Counted from the stretch's first letter, positions 1-7,979 are shown. The stretch: DNA of 15,353 nucleotides from an uncultured Clostridia bacterium (GCA_934256595.1 CAKQOW010000056.1:1-15353); one strand, 5' to 3'. Translations and numbers: made by a program. The notes: generated from the sequence alone by a model not told the origin.

Positions 1-39
1 ACACCTACAGAAATCAGCTTCAGAAAGAGATACGAATAG
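1..39 (+). CDS. possible 3' end of an upstream gene (partial)
   Basis: The first twelve codons in frame 1 read TPTEISFRKRYE and end at TAG (37-39), 24 bases before a strong rightward terminator hairpin. Frame 1 is the only forward frame with a stop before that hairpin, so if a rightward gene ends here this should be its tail. The fragment is too short to identify. The frame assignment is inferred from the terminator, not from recognised protein sequence. Confidence 0.3.
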   Translation, partial: TPTEISFRKRYE

Positions 40-63
40 TATCAGACTTACGCTTATATATGT

Positions 64-104
64 ATACAGAGGTATGGGCAGCCCATACCTCTGTATCATT
101 TTTT
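64..104 (+). terminator. rho-independent terminator, rightward
   Basis: Two perfect 16-base inverted arms (64-79 and 81-96) are separated by a single base, so the real loop is a few bases wide. They are followed on the plus strand by TCA and six T residues (99-104). On the minus strand no T-run follows the hairpin, so it best terminates a rightward gene left of the window. The leftward gene at 96-965 ends in the same element: its stop codon overlaps the right arm and its last lysine codons supply the T-tract. The hairpin may still protect that gene's mRNA 3' end. Confidence 0.8.
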
Positions 105-965
105 GTCTGCTTTTACAAACCCCTCCGAAGCCTTGTGCGTGACGCAGGCAGCCTCTGTAACGCCGTCATATGTAATGCGAAGATCAGTGCTTCCCGAAAC
201 AATATTGCTTCCGCTGCATTTGTTTTTCTTTAACGCGCATACAGCGGCGGCTGCCTCGGCGGTAAGACAGGAGGAAAGAGGCGCGGAGTCTTTATCGTAG
301 ATGTTAAGCGCGACAGTATTGTATTCAATCATTTCAGCAAAGACGACTCCTGTTTTCAGTCTGAAAATACTGCTGCCGGAAACCTCACGGGCAAGTCTGC
401 TCATAAAATCCCGCCTGTCATTTCTAAATGCCTTTCGTCCTTTTCTGTTAAGATGCCATTTCTGATGCTCATCAGACCATATTACCGAGTATATATTTCC
501 GGTGTTTACAGTGGTGAGAGGTACTCTGCCATAGCCTGTATCTATATATATTTCCTCGGTATATACCGATTCCGGTATACAGCAGCTTTCGGCCGAAAAT
601 ATGGCGGGAGGAAGATATATATGCGTTGTAAAGGGCTCTGTCTTCTTTATTTTTGCTTTAACAAGAGCTGCATCGGTTTTTATATATGCTTCCCTTTCAA
701 GAAGAAAGCCGTACTCGCAGCAGTACTGAACCAGGCAGGCAATTCCGTTTCCGTTCAGAGGCTGGCGCATACCGCTTCTGCTGTATGAAACCATTGATAT
801 ATGGTGCTGCGAGGTATCGCAGACTATAAGGGAGTCTGCGCCTATCTTTGTATCCTGCCTGCACAGTGTCTGCGCAAGGAGCTTTTTATCTTCACCCTTA
901 ATATCCTGTTTCTCAACGATTATAAAGGAGTTGCCGTCCTTATGATATTTAGCATAATAAAACAT
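96..965 (-). CDS. DapF-like (diaminopimelate epimerase fold) protein lacking one catalytic Cys
   Basis: The 289-residue product resembles diaminopimelate epimerase, a PLP-independent two-cysteine enzyme that interconverts LL- and meso-diaminopimelate. The N-terminus MFYYAKYHKDGNSFIIVE parallels the DapF start (MxFxKMHGLGNDFxxxD). Residues 71-77, NGNGIAC, match the CGNGxRC motif, but the catalytic cysteine is Asn71. Residues 228-243 (APLSSCLTAEAAAAVC) line up with the second motif (GETxACGTGACAAAV) and keep that cysteine (Cys233), but lose the surrounding glycines. NTGNIY (154-159) replaces the usual GNPH. Normal epimerase activity is therefore doubtful; a divergent racemase, a binding protein or a decayed copy are all possible. 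The open frame extends upstream to 1196, but ATG 965 is preferred: GAGGTG lies at 972-977, the family start matches here, and the longer frame would overlap rubrerythrin. The gene lies 46 bases downstream of rubrerythrin on the same strand, so co-transcription is likely. Confidence 0.65.
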   Translation of the reverse strand: MFYYAKYHKDGNSFIIVEKQDIKGEDKKLLAQTLCRQDTKIGADSLIVCDTSQHHISMVSYSRSGMRQPLNGNGIACLVQYCCEYGFLLEREAYIKTDAALVKAKIKKTEPFTTHIYLPPAIFSAESCCIPESVYTEEIYIDTGYGRVPLTTVNTGNIYSVIWSDEHQKWHLNRKGRKAFRNDRRDFMSRLAREVSGSSIFRLKTGVVFAEMIEYNTVALNIYDKDSAPLSSCLTAEAAAAVCALKKNKCSGSNIVSGSTDLRITYDGVTEAACVTHKASEGFVKADKK

Positions 966-1003
966 TCCCATCACCTCTATATATACATACTTGGCAATGG
1001 GAA
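965..1003 (-). promoter_or_regulatory. hairpin covering the ribosome binding site of the DapF-like gene
   Basis: In the leftward transcript, TTCCCATTGCC (1003 to 993) pairs with GGTGATGGGAA (975 to 965) over 11 bp, including two G-U pairs, around a 17-base loop. The 3' arm contains most of the ribosome binding site (GAGGTG, 977-972) and the A of the start codon. The two wobble pairs become C-A mismatches on the plus strand, so the structure is better in the leftward RNA. No U-run follows, so it does not look like a terminator. Control of translation is inferred. Confidence 0.45.
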
Positions 1004-1011
1004 CTCTTAGA

Positions 1012-1548
1012 CTAGTAATTTTCTGAAACCAGCTGAAAATATGACTGAGGGTGACTGCATACAGGGCAGTTTGGCGGCGCTTCCGTTCCGACCGCTGTAT
1101 GACCGCAGTTTCTGCATATCCATTTAACGTCACTGTCCTTTGCAAACACCTTGTTCCCGGACATATTGTCAATAAGCTGATTGTATCTGTCCTCATGACT
1201 TCTTTCTATCTCTCCCACCTTTTCAAAAGCGGCCGCAATTTCCGGAAAGCCCTCATCCTTTGCGGTGCGGGCAAAGCCTGCGTACATTTCGGACCATTCG
1301 TAGTTTTCGCCGGAAGCGGCGTTTTTAAGGTTTTCAAGAGTGTTTCCTATTCCCGATAATGCCTCAAACCAAAGCTTTGCGTGAGCCTTTTCATTTAAAG
1401 CGGTTTCTTCGAATATGGCAGCTATCTGTTCATAGCCCTCCTGCTTTGCGACCTTGGCGAAAAATGTGTATTTGTTTCGCGCCTCGGACTCTCCCGAAAA
1501 AGCAAATCTGAGATTTTGCTCAGTCTGTGTTCCTGTCAGATTATTCAT
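1012..1548 (-). CDS. rbr: rubrerythrin
   Basis: This 178-residue non-haem iron protein reduces hydrogen peroxide in the cytoplasm of anaerobes. The N-terminal ferritin-like four-helix domain (about 1-135) shows the diiron ligand motifs: Glu20 in SGESEARNKY, ExxH at 53-56, the acidic DEGF segment at 98-101, and EIERSHEDRY at 113-122. The C-terminal rubredoxin-like domain binds one iron through CxxC pairs at 145/148 (CRNC) and 161/164 (CPVC). Length and domain order are typical. The start is set by AAGGAGG six bases upstream (minus strand 1555-1561). A possible weak promoter is TTGTAT (1630-1625) with TATATT (1608-1603), 16 bases apart; no convincing PerR operator was found. The DapF-like gene follows on the same strand. 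Confidence 0.95.
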   Translation of the reverse strand: MNNLTGTQTEQNLRFAFSGESEARNKYTFFAKVAKQEGYEQIAAIFEETALNEKAHAKLWFEALSGIGNTLENLKNAASGENYEWSEMYAGFARTAKDEGFPEIAAAFEKVGEIERSHEDRYNQLIDNMSGNKVFAKDSDVKWICRNCGHTAVGTEAPPNCPVCSHPQSYFQLVSENY

Positions 1549-1728
1549 ACCTGGCCTCCTTAGTAATATATGTTATTAAAATTGTTCCACATCAGCGGAG
1601 AAAATATACGTGTTTCAATAAGCCATACAATGCCGGCGGATTCTGTTTTCAAAAATTTTTTCACTGAAGATATACTATTGACGCCTGAGATGTGTATATA
1701 TATCAGATAAGCAGCTGCAAAAGCATTG

Positions 1729-1757
1729 TTGACAATAGGCTGCGTTGTAGTTAAAAT
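1729..1757 (+). promoter_or_regulatory. sigma-A-type promoter of the ligase/exporter/GH3 operon
   Basis: A perfect -35 box TTGACA (1729-1734) is followed after 17 bases by TAAAAT (1752-1757), a 5/6 match to the -10 consensus. Transcription would start near 1764, leaving a leader of about 45 bases before the rimK-like gene. No operator or riboswitch-sized leader is evident, so expression may be largely constitutive or controlled by a site I could not recognise. Confidence 0.75.
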
Positions 1758-1810
1758 CAAATAAACGTGATTACACTTTCAGATACGGATTTTCGAAAGG
1801 AGCATAAATT

Positions 1811-2755
1811 ATGAAGGGTATAATTCTTACCGGCAGTACCAAAGAAATAGACAAAGAGATTGAACTGGTCCAAAAGATAATTTCCGCTGCAGACCTTGAG
1901 CTTGAAGCAGTAAATGTAAAGGATATAGATGTGGCGGCAGGCGGTACAGGCAGCAGCATTCTGATTAAAGGAAAGCAGACAGCCTGTCCGGATTTTGTGC
2001 TGGTGGGCTTCATGGGAGACCTGAACAGCTACCACGAAGGCGCCGTACTGCGCATGTTTGAAAGCCTCGGCGCTGTATGTATCAACAGTATTAATCTGAT
2101 CGAAAAAACCTCTGATAAGCTGTATACTTTCCAGCTTGCGCGGCAGTATGTGCCTGAGCTTCTGATACCAAAGACGCTTCTGGTCACAGCTGAAATGAGC
2201 GCGGAATACATAGTAAGTCAGGTGGGGCTTCCCGCCGTTATAAAAATAATGCACGGAAGTCAGGGCAAGGGCATATCCCTGATTAAAACCGAGGAGGAGC
2301 TTGGCAATCTGCTGGACATTGTTTTCGGAGCGCCTTTCAGCGAGCCTATTATCGCGCAGCAGGCCATAACCTCGTCAAAGGGCAGGGATATCCGGCTGAT
2401 ATTTATGAACGGCAGAATTATACACTCATTTGTAAGATGCAACGATACCGACTTTAAATCGAATATCAAACAGGGCGGATATATCACAGATTTTGATATG
2501 CCTGATTTTCTAAAGGAACAATCAGAGAAACTGGCAAACGCAATGGGAATGAAAATAGGCAGCATAGATTACCTGTTTGGTGAAAACGAAAATGAATATT
2601 ATCTCTGTGAGGCAAATTCAATGCCGGGGCTTACATATCTGTTTGAGGAGCAAAAACGCGGGGAACACAGGCTTACCGACATATTTGTAAACGAGCTTGC
2701 TGCAATGATTAAAAACAGTGCAAAACAGAATTTCGGAGGAGGAAGCCTTGATTAA
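1811..2755 (+). CDS. RimK-family ATP-grasp amino-acid ligase
   Basis: This 314-residue protein belongs to the ATP-grasp superfamily and looks closest to RimK-type alpha-L-glutamate ligases, which activate a carboxylate as acyl phosphate and join it to an amine. Visible landmarks are the ATP-binding lysine and glycine-rich loop in VIKIMHGSQGKGI (143-155), RDIR (192-195), the RimK-typical FKSNIKQGG (215-223; family FRSNxxxGG), IGSIDYLF with Asp253, and the metal-binding CEANSMPG (266-273), where Glu267 and Asn269 correspond to the family E-x-N. About 100 residues of pre-ATP-grasp domain precede these. It is soluble, with no signal peptide. The start is set by GAAAGGAG about 9 bases upstream. 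It is the first gene of a five-gene operon and overlaps the next gene by 8 bases. The substrate is unknown: RimK relatives attach Glu or other amino acids to proteins, cofactors and peptides. D-Ala-D-Ala ligase is less likely because of the FxSNxxxGG motif. Confidence 0.85.
   Translation: MKGIILTGSTKEIDKEIELVQKIISAADLELEAVNVKDIDVAAGGTGSSILIKGKQTACPDFVLVGFMGDLNSYHEGAVLRMFESLGAVCINSINLIEKTSDKLYTFQLARQYVPELLIPKTLLVTAEMSAEYIVSQVGLPAVIKIMHGSQGKGISLIKTEEELGNLLDIVFGAPFSEPIIAQQAITSSKGRDIRLIFMNGRIIHSFVRCNDTDFKSNIKQGGYITDFDMPDFLKEQSEKLANAMGMKIGSIDYLFGENENEYYLCEANSMPGLTYLFEEQKRGEHRLTDIFVNELAAMIKNSAKQNFGGGSLD
2735..2750 (+). promoter_or_regulatory. ribosome binding site that fixes a TTG start
   Basis: GGAGGAGG at 2735-2742 lies inside the end of the RimK-like gene and is five bases upstream of a TTG at 2748. 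A GTG at 2718 is also in frame but lacks a comparable site, and starting there would read through the ribosome binding site itself. The TTG start gives an 8-base overlap with the preceding stop, the same overlap size as between the two ABC genes. Confidence 0.7.
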
Positions 2756-4487
2756 ACTGGTAAAACGATATTTCGGAAGATACAGACTGCTGATCGGGTG
2801 CGTGCTTCTGTTTTCTCTGCTGCAGATAATGTGTCAGCTTATCCTGCCGGAAATGACCGACAGGATATTGAGGTTAGGAGTTGCCGGGGGAAATATCAGC
2901 TATATTATAAGCATCGGAACTGAAATGCTTGCCATGACTGCAGGCGTAGGCATATTTATGATTATAAGCGGGTATTTCAGCGCAAAAATTACAGCCAGAT
3001 TTACCTATGATATCAGAAAAGACCTATTTGACAGAGTTAAAACCTTTACGACAGAGGAATACGGCAGATTCGGAGCGGCGACGCTTCTTACAAGGTCAAC
3101 TGCAGATGTAACCGTAATGCAGATGCTTATGATAAACAGCCTGCGCTCAGCAATGCTGATTCCATTTACAGGGCTTGGGGCAATAATTGTGGCTGTAAGT
3201 ATGAACTGGCCGCTGACGGCAATTGTCCTTGCAACCTTTGCCGTAACCCTTGTATTCATTGGAGTATGCACCAAAAAAAGCAGAACAGCTTTTTACAGTC
3301 TGCAGCTTTGTATAGACAGAATAAGCCTGCTGCTGAGAGAAAAGCTTACAGGAGCAAGAACCGTAAGAGCTTTCGGCAGGCAGCAGTATGAGGAGGAGCG
3401 GATAACAGAAGCAGACCGGAGAGCCTGCGATGAGGCCATAAATGCAAACCGCTCGATTAATTTTCTCAGTCCTGTAATGCAGCTGGTTATGAATATTGCA
3501 ATGGTGGGTATATACCTGCTGGGAGCGGAGCAGATCCGGCTTCATATGATGGATACGGCAGACCTTATAAAGTTCTTTCAGTATATACTGCTGTTTGTTT
3601 CCTCACTGGCATCGGTTGCCGACATATTTGTATTCATTCCAAAGGCAAAGGTTTCGGCTGACAGAGTTATGGAGGTTCTGAATTTCAGTGCTGACAGGGC
3701 AAAGCAGCCTGCGGCGGAGCGCAGGGAGGGCGAAACCGGACTTGTATTTGATAAGGTTTGCTTTGGGTATGAAGGCGCTCAGAAGCAGGTCTTAAACGAC
3801 ATATCTTTCAGCGCAGATCCCGGGCAGACCATAGCGGTAGTCGGAGCTACAGGATCAGGTAAAACAACTCTGCTGTCCCTTGTTTTAGGGCTGTTTGACA
3901 CCTTAGAGGGAAACATACGCATAGATGGTGAGGATATACAGACCATGAATACTGCAGAGCTCAGAAGCAGAATAAGCTATGCGCCTCAGAAATCCATGCT
4001 GCTTCAGAATACAATCTACGAAAACCTCAGACTTGCAGACGAGGGTCTCAGCAGAGAGTCTGCAATGAAAGCGCTTTGTTTAGCGGAGGCGACCGGATTT
4101 ACAGAGAGTCTGCCGGAGGGTATAGACACAGAGCTTGCTCAAAACGGTATGAACCTGTCAGGCGGGCAGAGACAGAGAATATCTCTTGCAAGATGCCTTT
4201 GCAAAGATGCGTATATTTATCTGTTTGACGATTCCTTTTCGGCGCTGGATCTGAAAACCGATGCAAAAGTCAGAACCAATATAGCAAAGGCGCTGCAGGA
4301 CAAGATAGTGATAATAGTGGCGCAGCGAATAGCTACGGTTCAAAATGCCGATAAAATTCTTGTGATGGATAACGGCCGGATTATTGCCTCCGGAAATCAT
4401 AAGCAGCTTCTGGAAAACTCGGAGCTTTACCGGCAGATTTATGCTACGCAGAACTACAGTGAGGCAGAGGAGGCAGACTATGAGTAA
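2748..4487 (+). CDS. half-ABC exporter, permease-ATPase fusion (degenerate-site subunit)
   Basis: A 579-residue type IV (ABCB-like) half-transporter: six predicted membrane helices in roughly residues 1-310 fused to a nucleotide-binding domain. Using the TTG start, the ATPase domain has Walker A GATGSGKTT (366-374), Q-loop APQKS (about 412), an intact LSGGQ signature (470-474), Walker B YLFDDSFSALD with Asp495 where the catalytic Glu should be, and Gln526 in place of the H-switch histidine (VAQR). Asp for Glu plus Gln for His marks the non-catalytic-site subunit of heterodimeric exporters such as TM287/288, LmrCD and BmrCD. It should therefore pair with the next gene product in the cytoplasmic membrane and export a compound using ATP. 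An open frame begins at GTG 2718, but the ribosome binding site favours TTG 2748. The gene overlaps its neighbours by 8 bases on each side, implying translational coupling. Confidence 0.9.
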   Translation: MIKLVKRYFGRYRLLIGCVLLFSLLQIMCQLILPEMTDRILRLGVAGGNISYIISIGTEMLAMTAGVGIFMIISGYFSAKITARFTYDIRKDLFDRVKTFTTEEYGRFGAATLLTRSTADVTVMQMLMINSLRSAMLIPFTGLGAIIVAVSMNWPLTAIVLATFAVTLVFIGVCTKKSRTAFYSLQLCIDRISLLLREKLTGARTVRAFGRQQYEEERITEADRRACDEAINANRSINFLSPVMQLVMNIAMVGIYLLGAEQIRLHMMDTADLIKFFQYILLFVSSLASVADIFVFIPKAKVSADRVMEVLNFSADRAKQPAAERREGETGLVFDKVCFGYEGAQKQVLNDISFSADPGQTIAVVGATGSGKTTLLSLVLGLFDTLEGNIRIDGEDIQTMNTAELRSRISYAPQKSMLLQNTIYENLRLADEGLSRESAMKALCLAEATGFTESLPEGIDTELAQNGMNLSGGQRQRISLARCLCKDAYIYLFDDSFSALDLKTDAKVRTNIAKALQDKIVIIVAQRIATVQNADKILVMDNGRIIASGNHKQLLENSELYRQIYATQNYSEAEEADYE

Positions 4488-6267
4488 AGACAAAACAAAA
4501 ATCTCCGGAAGAAAAAACAAAAAAAACAGCTGCCGGCAGGGGATTAAACGGCTTGCAGCATGCGCAAAGCCTCACAGTAAGTTAATAATACTGCTTGCAG
4601 TCGCGGTAATTCTTGAAACGGCGGCGCTGACCCTGGCGCCTCTTGCCTCAAAGAACATAATTGACAGCATAAGCGGCTCTGAGAGCGGAAATATAGATTT
4701 TGAATACATCCTGTTTCAGTGCAGCGTGCTGCTGGGACTGTATATTACAGGGAACAGCTCACAGTGGGCAGACAACAAACTGTCTGTATCCCTGTCGCAA
4801 ATGATAGTACTTGAACTTAGAGAAAGAAGCCAGAAGAAAATAGGCAGACTTCCTCTTGAATTCATAGATTCCCACCCCGCAGGAGATATACTGTCAAGAG
4901 TTACCAACGACATGACTACTCTTTCAAATACCCTTGACACAACTGTGACAAAAATGACGGCGCAGCTTCTGACCATAGCGGGAATACTGACGGCAATGCT
5001 TGTGTTAAATCCTGTGCTGGCGCTTGTATTCATAGTGATGCTTCCCGTAAGCTTTTTCTCGATGACGCTGATAACTGCCACTACCCGCAGGCTTTTCAAA
5101 AAACAGCAGCAGAAGGTGGGAAGCCTCAATGCGTTTATGAACGATATATATACTAACCATGTGCTTATGCAGGCGTTTTCCTATGAGGATAAGGCGGCAG
5201 AAATATTTGACGGGCTTAATGCAGAGGTTCAGAAAAACTATACCAGAAGCAGATTTTTTTCAGGCTGCATTATGCCGGTTTCAAAGCTGATTAACAATAT
5301 GGCATATATAGCGCTTTGCGTGCTCAGCGCAGTCCTGCTTCTTAAAGGCAAAATGACCCTGGGAGAGTTTCAGGCATTTATCATATATGCCAATATGATT
5401 GCGACGCCGATTCAGAATATGTCGGCTAATTTCAACAGCTTTCAGATGGGAATGGCGGCGGCCGAGAGGGTGTTTGAATTCCTTGAGGAAGAGGAGGAGC
5501 CGGAGGAAAAAAACAAAAAAACACTGGAGCTTTCAAAAGTACGGGGAACTGTTTCCTTTGAACATGTGGAATTTGGATATACACAGGACAGAAAGCTTAT
5601 GAGTGATGTGACTTTTGATGCGCCGGCAGGCAAAACAGTTGCCATTGTAGGAGGATCAGGCGCAGGCAAGACCACTGTTATAAACCTTATCATGCGCTTT
5701 TATGAAATAAAGGGCGGCAGAATAACCTTAGACGGAACGGATATATCGGAATACACCAGAGAGAGCCTTCGGAGCGCTTTTGGAATGGTGCTTCAGGACA
5801 GCTGGATATTTGAAGGCACTATAGCGGAAAATATCGGCTACGGCAGGGAAGGCGCTTCCAGAGAGGAAATCATAAAAGCCGCCGAAACAGCAGGCTGCAA
5901 TACTTTTATAGAAAAACTTCCGGCAGGCTATGACACTGCTGTATCACCGGAGGACAGCAGGCTCTCGTCCGGAGAGCTGCAGCTTCTGTGCATAGCAAGA
6001 GTGGTGCTTTCGGACCCTGCAATATTAATTCTCGATGAGGCCACCTCACAGGTGGACAGCAAGACAGAGGCTATGCTTACCGCTGCAATGGAGGCGCTTA
6101 TGAAAAACAGAACAGGCTTCATAATTGCGCACCGGCTGTTTACCATACGAAATGCAGACAAAATTCTGTTCATGCAGGACGGAGATATTAAAGAAACCGG
6201 AAACCATGCGGAGCTTATGGCAAAGAACGGACTTTACGCAGAGCTTTACAGGAATATTTCAGATTAA
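4480..6267 (+). CDS. half-ABC exporter, permease-ATPase fusion (catalytic-Glu subunit)
   Basis: A 595-residue ABCB-like half-transporter: a lysine-rich N-terminal tail (1-35), six predicted membrane helices to about residue 315, an acidic linker (EEEEEPEE, 336-343), then the ATPase domain. Walker A is GGSGAGKTT (391-399), Q-loop VLQDS (about 439), Walker B LILDEATS with the catalytic Glu520, and H-switch His551 (IIAHR). The signature is non-canonical, LSSGELQ (495-501), instead of LSGGQ. This complements the previous subunit: its Walker B and H residues form the competent site with the partner's LSGGQ, while its altered signature meets the partner's altered Walker B. TM288-type subunits show the same asymmetry. 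The start ATG 4480 is chosen over an in-frame upstream extension to 4384 because GAGGAGG lies at 4467-4473, six bases away, and the first membrane helix then sits normally. Substrate unknown; the operon suggests the ligase product. Confidence 0.9.
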   Translation: MSKDKTKISGRKNKKNSCRQGIKRLAACAKPHSKLIILLAVAVILETAALTLAPLASKNIIDSISGSESGNIDFEYILFQCSVLLGLYITGNSSQWADNKLSVSLSQMIVLELRERSQKKIGRLPLEFIDSHPAGDILSRVTNDMTTLSNTLDTTVTKMTAQLLTIAGILTAMLVLNPVLALVFIVMLPVSFFSMTLITATTRRLFKKQQQKVGSLNAFMNDIYTNHVLMQAFSYEDKAAEIFDGLNAEVQKNYTRSRFFSGCIMPVSKLINNMAYIALCVLSAVLLLKGKMTLGEFQAFIIYANMIATPIQNMSANFNSFQMGMAAAERVFEFLEEEEEPEEKNKKTLELSKVRGTVSFEHVEFGYTQDRKLMSDVTFDAPAGKTVAIVGGSGAGKTTVINLIMRFYEIKGGRITLDGTDISEYTRESLRSAFGMVLQDSWIFEGTIAENIGYGREGASREEIIKAAETAGCNTFIEKLPAGYDTAVSPEDSRLSSGELQLLCIARVVLSDPAILILDEATSQVDSKTEAMLTAAMEALMKNRTGFIIAHRLFTIRNADKILFMQDGDIKETGNHAELMAKNGLYAELYRNISD

Positions 6268-6284
6268 TACATGAGGTTAAAAGA

Positions 6285-7979
6285 ATGATTAAAGAAACAG
6301 TAATGAACCGACTGATACATACGGTTCTTAAGAAAAAAGGCACCAGGGCTTTAGACGAACTTGACAGAAACTGCGAGACAGCGGTAGATATGAGCAGGGA
6401 TCTTCTGATGAAAATACTTCAGGACAACAAGGATACCGAGTACGGCCGCAGATACGGCTTTGCGGATATAACTTCAGTTGAAGAATACAGACAAAAGGTG
6501 CCGTTTTCGGTATATGACGACTATGCGCCATATATTGAAAGAATGATAAAAAACAATGAAACAGACCTTATATCCGTATATCCGGCTGTGCATTACGCAC
6601 TGAGCAGCGGAAGCGTGGGAGTTCCAAAAAACATTCCCGTATCGGAGTATACGGTAGAATGTTACGGCAAATACTCTGCAAATATGGTATTCGGCGTTAT
6701 GGACAGATACTGCCGCAGGACATTCGGCAGATATTCTCCAAAAGGCAGGGGAATAAATCCTGTCGAGGTGCGCAGTATGCAGACTGAAAACGGAGTGTCA
6801 AAGGGTACTATTTCAGCAAGGTCTCTTAATACTCTTAAAAAATTTATACCATATATATTCTCACCTCCGCCTGAAATAATGTTTACAAAGGAGCATATGG
6901 ATCTTAAATATCTGCATATCCGATTTGCTCTTGCAGACAGAAACCTTATGTTTATGATGAGCGCTTTTATGACAGCCCTCGCAGATATGATGACATATAT
7001 GGAGACAAACTGGGAATCGTTGTGCAGAGAAATAGAATACGGAACTCTTAAAGAGGATGCGGACATTCCCGATGACGTGAGAAAAGCACTGCAGGCAAAA
7101 ATCAAACCGGATCCTAAGCGGGCGGCGGAATTAAGATGTGAATTTGCAAAAGGCTTTGACACTCCCGTTGTACCGAGAATATGGAGAAATATGACCTGGA
7201 TATTTGCCATAGGAACCGGAGGCTTTTCGGGCTATACGGAAAAAATGCGCAGATACACAGGTGATATGCCGATTCTTTTCAGTGTATATGCAGCCTCGGA
7301 AGCCCTTGTGGCCGCTGCGGTAAACGTAAACGAGGAAGAATTTGTACTCATACCGGACAGCGGATTTTATGAATTTGTGCCTATGGATTCAGACGATGAG
7401 AACACCACCTATACTATAGATCAGCTGGAGCCCGGCAGAGATTATGAAATAATTATCACAAACCTTTCCGGCTTTTACCGCTACAGAATTAAAGACGTGG
7501 TTCGTATCACAGGATTTTACAAACAGTCCCCAAAGCTTAAATTTATCTATCGCAAAAACCAGATGATAAGCATTGCCGGTGAAAAAACCAATGATGAGGC
7601 TGTATCATGGGCCGTATCGGAATTTGCAAAGGAAGCAGGCTGCGGCATAAACGACTACAGCGTGGAGGCGGATACCGACAGCCAGCCGGGAAGATATATA
7701 ATATATATGGAGCCTGACCGCATAATGCCGAAAGAAAGAATGGCAGAGTATACAAGACTGATTGAGGAGAAGCTTTCACTGGCAAACCCTTCCTTTGGCG
7801 ACAAGGTAAAAAACGGAGTGCTGGGCAGCACCGTGCTTCATTTTGAGCAGCAGGAAACATATGCGCTTTACAGAGATATGATGGTTATGCGGGGAATATC
7901 GGGAAACCAGCTGAAGCCCGTAAGAGTTATAGACACGCCTGTCAAAAAGAAATTTTTCAGCGCGCTTATTGAAAAATAG
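6285..7979 (+). CDS. GH3-family acyl-amido synthetase-like protein (first of two)
   Basis: This 564-residue protein matches the GH3 family, adenylate-forming enzymes best known from plants, where they join carboxylic acids such as jasmonate or auxin to amino acids. Supporting features are the N-terminal DTEYGRRYGFADI (50-62) and EEYRQKVPFSVYDDYAPYI segments, the phosphate-binding loop SSGSVGVPKNIPV (107-119), YAASE (335-339), FYRYRIKDVVRITGFY (397-412) with the conserved hinge Asp404, then KFIYRKNQMISIAGEKT (419-435), where IAGEKT is the family motif. The loop is SSGSVG rather than the usual SSGTTxG, a mild departure. The length is normal for the family. No signal peptide or membrane segment is obvious, so it is predicted cytoplasmic. 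GAGG lies eight bases upstream of ATG 6285, and the gene starts 17 bases after the exporter gene. Its acid and amine substrates cannot be predicted. Confidence 0.87.
   Translation: MIKETVMNRLIHTVLKKKGTRALDELDRNCETAVDMSRDLLMKILQDNKDTEYGRRYGFADITSVEEYRQKVPFSVYDDYAPYIERMIKNNETDLISVYPAVHYALSSGSVGVPKNIPVSEYTVECYGKYSANMVFGVMDRYCRRTFGRYSPKGRGINPVEVRSMQTENGVSKGTISARSLNTLKKFIPYIFSPPPEIMFTKEHMDLKYLHIRFALADRNLMFMMSAFMTALADMMTYMETNWESLCREIEYGTLKEDADIPDDVRKALQAKIKPDPKRAAELRCEFAKGFDTPVVPRIWRNMTWIFAIGTGGFSGYTEKMRRYTGDMPILFSVYAASEALVAAAVNVNEEEFVLIPDSGFYEFVPMDSDDENTTYTIDQLEPGRDYEIIITNLSGFYRYRIKDVVRITGFYKQSPKLKFIYRKNQMISIAGEKTNDEAVSWAVSEFAKEAGCGINDYSVEADTDSQPGRYIIYMEPDRIMPKERMAEYTRLIEEKLSLANPSFGDKVKNGVLGSTVLHFEQQETYALYRDMMVMRGISGNQLKPVRVIDTPVKKKFFSALIEK

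Noticed and set aside
966..1196. An in-frame upstream extension of the DapF-like protein to 1196.
   Set aside because: It would overlap the end of rubrerythrin, has no ribosome binding site, and the family-like N-terminus begins at 965 right after GAGGTG.
1561..1620. AT-rich stretch upstream of rubrerythrin considered as a PerR operator.
   Set aside because: The best alignment matches only the left half of the TTATAATnATTATAA consensus.
1560..1760. A 66-residue leftward open frame in the rbr-rimK spacer.
   Set aside because: It ends inside the rubrerythrin ribosome binding site region, overlaps the operon promoter, and its product has no recognisable feature.
1757..2254. Leftward 165-residue open frame opposite the RimK-like gene.
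   Set aside because: It is antisense to a clear ATP-grasp gene and its translation has no family features; it is a frame shadow.
1811..2755. Annotation of the ATP-grasp gene as D-alanine--D-alanine ligase.
   Set aside because: The FKSNIKQGG segment and overall motif order fit RimK-type ligases better than Ddl.
6662..7210. Leftward 182-residue open frame opposite the first GH3 gene.
   Set aside because: Antisense to conserved GH3 sequence, with no good ribosome binding site or protein motif.
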